This document shows positions 58,467 through 64,000 of a stretch of 64,000 nt of DNA, piece by piece. The notes below the pieces were generated by a model, which was given only the letters and a program-made list of their open reading frames with translations, made no database searches and was not told the origin of the DNA. Source of the stretch: an uncultured Chlorobiales bacterium (lineage in GTDB: Bacteria; Bacteroidota; Chlorobiia; Chlorobiales; Chlorobiaceae); contig CAIYTH010000002.1 in the NCBI GenBank assembly GCA_903929135.1, positions 117,402 to 181,401 on the forward strand. Reading direction: 5' to 3'. Position 1 is the stretch's first letter. Each line of letters starts with the position of its first letter. Made by a program: the position numbers and the translations under genes.

Positions 58467-58611
58467 TTTCCGGCCTGACATTGTTATTATAGCTATGAAT
58501 TCCCCCTGGTTGAAGCCGGGGGGTAAAAGGTCAGGATTTTTATGTCCAATACTTTATATTCTGGCCTTGGAACGAAGCATTACCTATTTTTTTGAAATTT
58601 TCTGAATTGAT

Positions 58612-61600
58612 GTGCCTGAAAATATGAAAGCAAAGCATGAAGGGGGGCTCTACGATCCACAGTTCGAGCATGATGCCTGCGGTGTAGGGTTCGTCGCCCA
58701 CATCAAGGGCGTCAAGTCCCATGAGATCATACAGCAGGGACTGCAGGTCCTGTTGAACATGACTCACCGCGGCGCAACCGGATACGAGAAGAATACCGGC
58801 GACGGCGCCGGCATCCTGTTGCAGATCCCCGACAAGTTCATGCGCAAGGTCTGTGCCGAGAGGAACATCGAACTCCCGGCACCCGGGCAGTACGGCGTCG
58901 GCATGTTGTTCCTGCCCCCCGACCTCTCGCAGCGCCGGGCCATAGAAGATATCTGCCGCCAGATGGTCCAGGCGGAAGGCCAGAAGTACCTCGGCCTCCG
59001 CAAGGTGCTGACCGACAGCTCCACCCTCGGCGAAACCGCCCGCTCCCAGGAGCCTGTGGTCAAGCAGATTTTCGTCGGCCGCGGCCACGAAGGCATGGGC
59101 GACGATGAGTTCGAGCGCAAGCTGTACATCATCCGCAGGCGCATCTACAAAAGGGTCCGCTACACGTCGGGCCTCCTTGGCAGCAGCTATTTCTATATTT
59201 CAAGCCTTTCGGCCCGCACGATCGTCTACAAAGGCATGCTCAACCCGGAACAGGTCGAGGAGTTCTATCCCGAGCTGAGCGATCCGGACATGGAGAGCGC
59301 CATCGCCATGGTGCACTCCCGTTTCAGCACCAACACCTTCCCGAGCTGGGACCGTGCCCATCCCTACCGCTTCCTGAGCCACAACGGCGAGATCAACACG
59401 CTCAGGGGCAACGTCAACTGGATGAAGGCCCGCGAGAAGAACATGTCTTCGACGCTCTTCGGAGAGGCGCTCGAGGAGATCAAGCCGGTCCTGCTGGTCG
59501 ACGGCAGCGATTCGGCCACGCTCGACAACGCCTTCGAGCTGCTGGTGCTGACCGGCCGTTCGCTGGCTCACGCGGCCATGATGGTCATTCCGGAACCCTG
59601 GGCCGGCAACGAGTCCATGGACCCCGACAAGAAGGCGTTCTATGAATACCACAGCTGCCTCATGGAGCCCTGGGACGGCCCCGCTTCGGTCGTCTTCACC
59701 GACGGCATCCAGATCGGCGCCGTGCTCGACCGCAACGGCCTGCGCCCCTCCCGTTACTACATTACGGACGACGATCTGGTGGTCATGGCCTCCGAGGTCG
59801 GCGTGCTCGACATCGAACCGGAACGGATCATCAAGAAGGGACGGCTCCAGCCCGGCCGCATGTTCCTGGTCGACACCCGGGAAGGCCGGATCATTTCCGA
59901 CGAGGAGATCAAGCGGAGCATCGCTGCCGAGAAGCCCTACAGGGAGTGGATCGAAAAGAACGTGATCGACCTGGCTTCGCTGCCGGACCACGAGAAGATG
60001 AAGAACCCGGACGAGGACAACTACAGCATCACGGCCCGCCAGAAAGCCTTCGGGTATACGCAGGAGGATATCACCATGCAGATCAGGCCGATGGCGCAGA
60101 ACAGCATCGAACTGATCGGCTCGATGGGCAACGATACGCCGCTGGCCGTCCTCTCGAACCGTCCGAGGCTCCTGTATGACTATTTCAAGCAGCTCTTCGC
60201 ACAGGTGACCAACCCCCCGATCGACTCGATCAGGGAGGAGATCGTCACCTCCACGACCGTCATGCTCGGCACCGAAGGCAACCTGCTCGAAGCTGCCGAA
60301 GTCAACTGCCGCCGTGTCAGGATTCCACACCCGATCCTGACCAACGAGGATCTCGAAAAGATCCGCGGCATCGACAAACCCGGTTTCAAGGCCGTCACCC
60401 TGCCGATTTTCTACGACGTGGCTTCCGGCGGCAAGGGGATCGAGAACACGATGCAGGACCTCTATCGCCAGGCAGAGAAAGCGGTGGCGCAGGGCGTCAA
60501 CATCATCATCCTCTCCGACAAGGGCGAGCTCAAGAAGTCCCGTGCCCCGATCCCGGCCCTCCTGGCCCTTTCGGGATTCCACCACTTCCTGATCAACGCC
60601 GGCCTCCGCACCAAGGTGGGCCTCATCATCGAGTCGGGCGAGCCCAGGACGGTGCACCATTTCGCCATGCTGATCAGCTATGGCGCAGGCGCGATCAATC
60701 CATACCTCGCTTTCGAGACCGTCGCCCAGCAGGTGGCCGAAGGGCGCATCCAGCACGACGAGAAGAAGGCGATCAAGAACTATGTCAAGGCTGTCGTCAA
60801 GGGCGTGGTCAAGACCATGGCCAAGATGGGCATTTCGACCGTCCAGAGCTACCGCGGCGCACAGATTTTCGAGGCTGTCGGCCTGAACACGCAGCTTGTC
60901 GACACTTACTTCACCAGGACACCATCCAGGATCGAGGGCATCGGCATCGATACGGTGGCCGAAGAGGTGCGGAAGCGCCACGAGGCATCCTTCCCTCCGA
61001 GCGGCAACAAGGTCAACCGGGGCCTGGCGGCCGGCGGCGACCGCAAGTGGCGCCATGACGGCGAGTTCCACCTGTTCAGCCCGGAAGCCATCCACCTGCT
61101 GCAGCATTCGTGCCGCACGGGCAACTACGACCTGTTCAAGAACTACGAGAAGCTCATCGACGACCAGAGCGAGCACTACTGCACCATCAGGGGGCTGATG
61201 GAGATCCGGTTCCCCGAAAAGCCTTTGCCGATCGAGGAGGTCGAGCCGGTCGAAACCATCGTCAAGCGGTTCAAGACCGGAGCCATGTCCTACGGTTCCA
61301 TCAGCAAGGAGTCACACGAGACGCTCGCCATCGCCATGAACCGCCTCGGCGGCAAGAGCAACACCGGCGAGGGCGGCGAGGACCCGGACCGGTTCAGGAG
61401 GGACGCCAACGGCGACTCGCGCATGTCGGCCATCAAGCAGGTCGCTTCCGGCCGCTTCGGTGTCAACAGCGAGTACCTGACCAACGCCGAGGAGATCCAG
61501 ATCAAGATGGCCCAGGGCGCCAAGCCCGGCGAGGGTGGCCAGCTTCCCGGCACCAAGGTCTACCCTTGGGTGGCCAAGACCCGTCATTCGACTCCGGGCG

Positions 61601-63225
61601 TCGGACTCATGTCCCCGCCGCCGCACCATGACATCTATTCGATCGAGGATCTCGCACAGCTGATCTTCGACCTCAAGAACGCCAACCCGTCGGCCAGGAT
61701 CAACGTGAAGCTGGTCTCCACGGTCGGCGTCGGCACCATCGCCGCAGGCGTCGCGAAAGCGCATGCCGATGTGGTGCTCATCAGCGGCCACGACGGCGGC
61801 ACCGGCGCTTCGCCGATATCGAGCATCATGCACGCAGGCATGCCATGGGAGCTCGGCCTCGCCGAAGCGCACCAGACGCTCATGCTGAACAACCTGCGCA
61901 GCAGGATCGTGGTCGAGGCTGACGGCCAGCTCAAGACCGCTCGCGATATCGTCATCGCCGCCATGCTCGGCGCCGAGGAGTTCGGTTTCGCCACTACCGG
62001 CCTGGTCGTGATGGGCTGCATCATGATGCGCTGCTGCCAGGACGACTCCTGTCCGGTCGGCATCGCCACCCAGAACCCCGAGCTCCGCAGGAACTTCAAG
62101 GGCAAGCCGGAGCACGTCGAAAACTTCATGCGCTTCCTGGCAGAGGGCGTGCGGGAATTCATGGCCAAGCTGGGCATCCGCAAGCTGACCGACCTGGTCG
62201 GCCGCACCGACCTGCTCGTCATGTCGCGCACGGTCAACCACTGGAAGGCCAAGGGCGTTGATCTCTCCAAGATCCTGCACCAGGTCGACACCGGCGACAA
62301 CGATACCCCGTACTGCACGATTTCGCAGGAGCACGGCATCGAGGAGAGCCTCGACATGACCACGCTGATGACCATCTGCGAACCGGCAATCAAGCGCGGT
62401 GAGAAGGTGAACACCACCCTGCCGATCAAGAACATCAACCGCGTCGCCGGCACCATCGTCGGCCATGCGGTCACCAAGGCCTACGGCAGCCAGGGGCTTC
62501 CGGACGACACCATCCACCTGAAATTCATCGGTTCGGCCGGCCAGAGCCTCGGCGCATTCATGCCCAGAGGCATGACCATCGAGCTCGTGGGCGACGCGAA
62601 CGACTACATCGGCAAGGGGCTCTCGGGCGGCAGGATCATCGCCTATCCGCCGAAATCCGCGAAATTCGTGCCTGAAGAGAACATCATCGTCGGCAACGTC
62701 GCATTCTACGGCGCCACCCTGGGCGAGTCGTACATCCGCGGTATGGCCGGCGAACGCTTCTGCGTCCGCAACAGCGGCATGGAGGCGGTCGTCGAGGCGG
62801 TTGGCGACCACGGATGCGAGTACATGACCGGCGGCAAGGTGGTCATCCTCGGCAAGACCGGCAGGAACTTCGCTGCTGGCATGTCCGGCGGCGTGGCCTT
62901 CGTCTACGACGTTGACGGTGCGTTCGCCGGCCGCTGCAACCACGACATGGTCAGCCTCTCGCCCGTCGAAAGCGACGAGGACCTCGCATGGCTAAAGAGC
63001 AAGATCGAGAACCACGTTGCCGCTACAGGCAGCGACCTGGGAGAGCGCCTCATCGGCGAGTGGGCCAATGCGTCGCAGCGATTCGTGAAGGTGCTTCCGG
63101 TCGACTACAAGCGTGCGATGGACGCCATGAAGGAGGTTGAGGCGATGGGCTTGACCGGTGACGAGGCCGTGATGGCCGCCTTCGAGAAGAACGTGCACGA
63201 TCCGGCCCGCGTATCGGGTAACTGA
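58612..63225 (+). CDS. gltB: Glutamate synthase, large (alpha) subunit
   Basis: 1537 residues from GTG 58612; the ATG at 58624 ([11 protein letters not shown]) is equally possible, and neither has a strong ribosome site. Glutaminase domain: [16 protein letters not shown] with the Cys that becomes the N-terminal nucleophile after cleavage, then the [28 protein letters not shown] stretch (key residues RFSTNT, NGEINT). FMN synthase domain: [38 protein letters not shown]. The 3Fe-4S cluster Cys are in [14 protein letters not shown]. The C-terminal GxGxG helix follows ([19 protein letters not shown]). With GltD it makes two glutamates from glutamine and 2-oxoglutarate. Long minus-strand open frames inside are shadows. 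Confidence 0.97.
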   Translation: MPENMKAKHEGGLYDPQFEHDACGVGFVAHIKGVKSHEIIQQGLQVLLNMTHRGATGYEKNTGDGAGILLQIPDKFMRKVCAERNIELPAPGQYGVGMLFLPPDLSQRRAIEDICRQMVQAEGQKYLGLRKVLTDSSTLGETARSQEPVVKQIFVGRGHEGMGDDEFERKLYIIRRRIYKRVRYTSGLLGSSYFYISSLSARTIVYKGMLNPEQVEEFYPELSDPDMESAIAMVHSRFSTNTFPSWDRAHPYRFLSHNGEINTLRGNVNWMKAREKNMSSTLFGEALEEIKPVLLVDGSDSATLDNAFELLVLTGRSLAHAAMMVIPEPWAGNESMDPDKKAFYEYHSCLMEPWDGPASVVFTDGIQIGAVLDRNGLRPSRYYITDDDLVVMASEVGVLDIEPERIIKKGRLQPGRMFLVDTREGRIISDEEIKRSIAAEKPYREWIEKNVIDLASLPDHEKMKNPDEDNYSITARQKAFGYTQEDITMQIRPMAQNSIELIGSMGNDTPLAVLSNRPRLLYDYFKQLFAQVTNPPIDSIREEIVTSTTVMLGTEGNLLEAAEVNCRRVRIPHPILTNEDLEKIRGIDKPGFKAVTLPIFYDVASGGKGIENTMQDLYRQAEKAVAQGVNIIILSDKGELKKSRAPIPALLALSGFHHFLINAGLRTKVGLIIESGEPRTVHHFAMLISYGAGAINPYLAFETVAQQVAEGRIQHDEKKAIKNYVKAVVKGVVKTMAKMGISTVQSYRGAQIFEAVGLNTQLVDTYFTRTPSRIEGIGIDTVAEEVRKRHEASFPPSGNKVNRGLAAGGDRKWRHDGEFHLFSPEAIHLLQHSCRTGNYDLFKNYEKLIDDQSEHYCTIRGLMEIRFPEKPLPIEEVEPVETIVKRFKTGAMSYGSISKESHETLAIAMNRLGGKSNTGEGGEDPDRFRRDANGDSRMSAIKQVASGRFGVNSEYLTNAEEIQIKMAQGAKPGEGGQLPGTKVYPWVAKTRHSTPGVGLMSPPPHHDIYSIEDLAQLIFDLKNANPSARINVKLVSTVGVGTIAAGVAKAHADVVLISGHDGGTGASPISSIMHAGMPWELGLAEAHQTLMLNNLRSRIVVEADGQLKTARDIVIAAMLGAEEFGFATTGLVVMGCIMMRCCQDDSCPVGIATQNPELRRNFKGKPEHVENFMRFLAEGVREFMAKLGIRKLTDLVGRTDLLVMSRTVNHWKAKGVDLSKILHQVDTGDNDTPYCTISQEHGIEESLDMTTLMTICEPAIKRGEKVNTTLPIKNINRVAGTIVGHAVTKAYGSQGLPDDTIHLKFIGSAGQSLGAFMPRGMTIELVGDANDYIGKGLSGGRIIAYPPKSAKFVPEENIIVGNVAFYGATLGESYIRGMAGERFCVRNSGMEAVVEAVGDHGCEYMTGGKVVILGKTGRNFAAGMSGGVAFVYDVDGAFAGRCNHDMVSLSPVESDEDLAWLKSKIENHVAATGSDLGERLIGEWANASQRFVKVLPVDYKRAMDAMKEVEAMGLTGDEAVMAAFEKNVHDPARVSGN

Positions 63226-63232
63226 ATAATAA

Positions 63233-63260
63233 AGGGACCCTCTTGTTTCCTTGAGGGCCC
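63233..63260 (+). promoter_or_regulatory. Hairpin between gltB and gltD
   Basis: GGGaCCCTC and GAGGGcCC flank a loop of about ten bases, in the 74-base gap between the two glutamate synthase genes. There is no T-tract, so it is more likely an mRNA processing or stability stem that sets subunit ratio than a terminator. Confidence 0.4.
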
Positions 63261-63299
63261 AAAAGAAAGGCAAAGCCTGAAACAGCATTACGTAGATCT

Positions 63300-64000
<701 letters not shown>

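Noticed and set aside
59200..61176. 658-codon minus-strand frame opposite gltB (and 543 codons at 61312-62943)
   Set aside because: Shadow frames of a highly conserved GC-rich gene; the plus-strand product matches glutamate synthase over its whole length.

Overview
The window reads as chromosomal DNA of a green sulfur bacterium (Chlorobiaceae; Chlorobium or Chlorobaculum-like). This is inferred from the gene set and style: a DnaG primase that has lost most zinc ligands, an exbB-exbD-exbD-tonB cluster, HemN, NDH-2, the SucC subunit used in the reductive TCA cycle, gltBD, and high-GC core genes. No rRNA, tRNA, CRISPR array or IS element was recognised.

Layout. (1) 1-6348, minus strand: two very large unrecognised proteins in one operon. 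The first runs off the window edge. The second carries a one-base frameshift in a G4 tract. (2) 6349-27088, accessory region, plus strand: an array of RTX-effector cassettes followed by a complete type I secretion system. Three cassettes have the same plan: a candidate immunity gene, a gap of 11-13 bases, then an effector gene. The effectors carry different N-terminal enzymes (GH73 glucosaminidase; possible permuted papain-fold hydrolase; GHSFGG lipase) fused to the same linker module (LSLDPIGAFYD..., an EF-hand pair, then the start of the RTX repeats). Only the third, a 2756-residue protein, is complete. The first two break off just inside the RTX repeats, and a small RTX remnant at 7170-7333 marks a fourth, older cassette. 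ABC exporter, HlyD adaptor and TolC-like outer membrane genes follow directly. I read this as a mirror image of polymorphic toxin loci: variable N-terminal warheads, a constant C-terminal export module, and displaced orphan cassettes kept upstream. (3) 27100-27970: a four-helix-bundle (S23/Avd-like) gene bounded by, and partly built from, 9-bp-period minisatellites (TGGACNNNA). The same minisatellites form long imperfect palindromes at convergent gene ends near 45.1 kb and 54.8 kb, and a one-armed copy lies at 7.1 kb.

(4) 27972-36137: dnaG (minus), then exbB-exbD-exbD-tonB (plus) for energising outer-membrane transport, then a minus-strand run of a small membrane protein, an argD-type aminotransferase, another small membrane protein and NDH-2. 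(5) 36550-40956: a 1468-residue autotransporter. (6) 40969-47193: cupin/DUF985 and purE (minus), hemN, a Gfo/Idh/MocA oxidoreductase and an SMR guanidinium-type exporter (plus), and an ABC-F ATPase (minus). (7) 47381-52521: an NYC1/NOL-like short-chain dehydrogenase, then a TolC-MacA-MacB type efflux operon. (8) 52999-64000: sucC, tadA, an unknown membrane protein, a nitronate-monooxygenase-type flavoprotein, gpmA, and gltB followed by the start of gltD.

Main limits: family calls rest on motifs read by eye. Frameshifts in homopolymers could be sequencing errors. The immunity and cassette-swapping roles are inferences.
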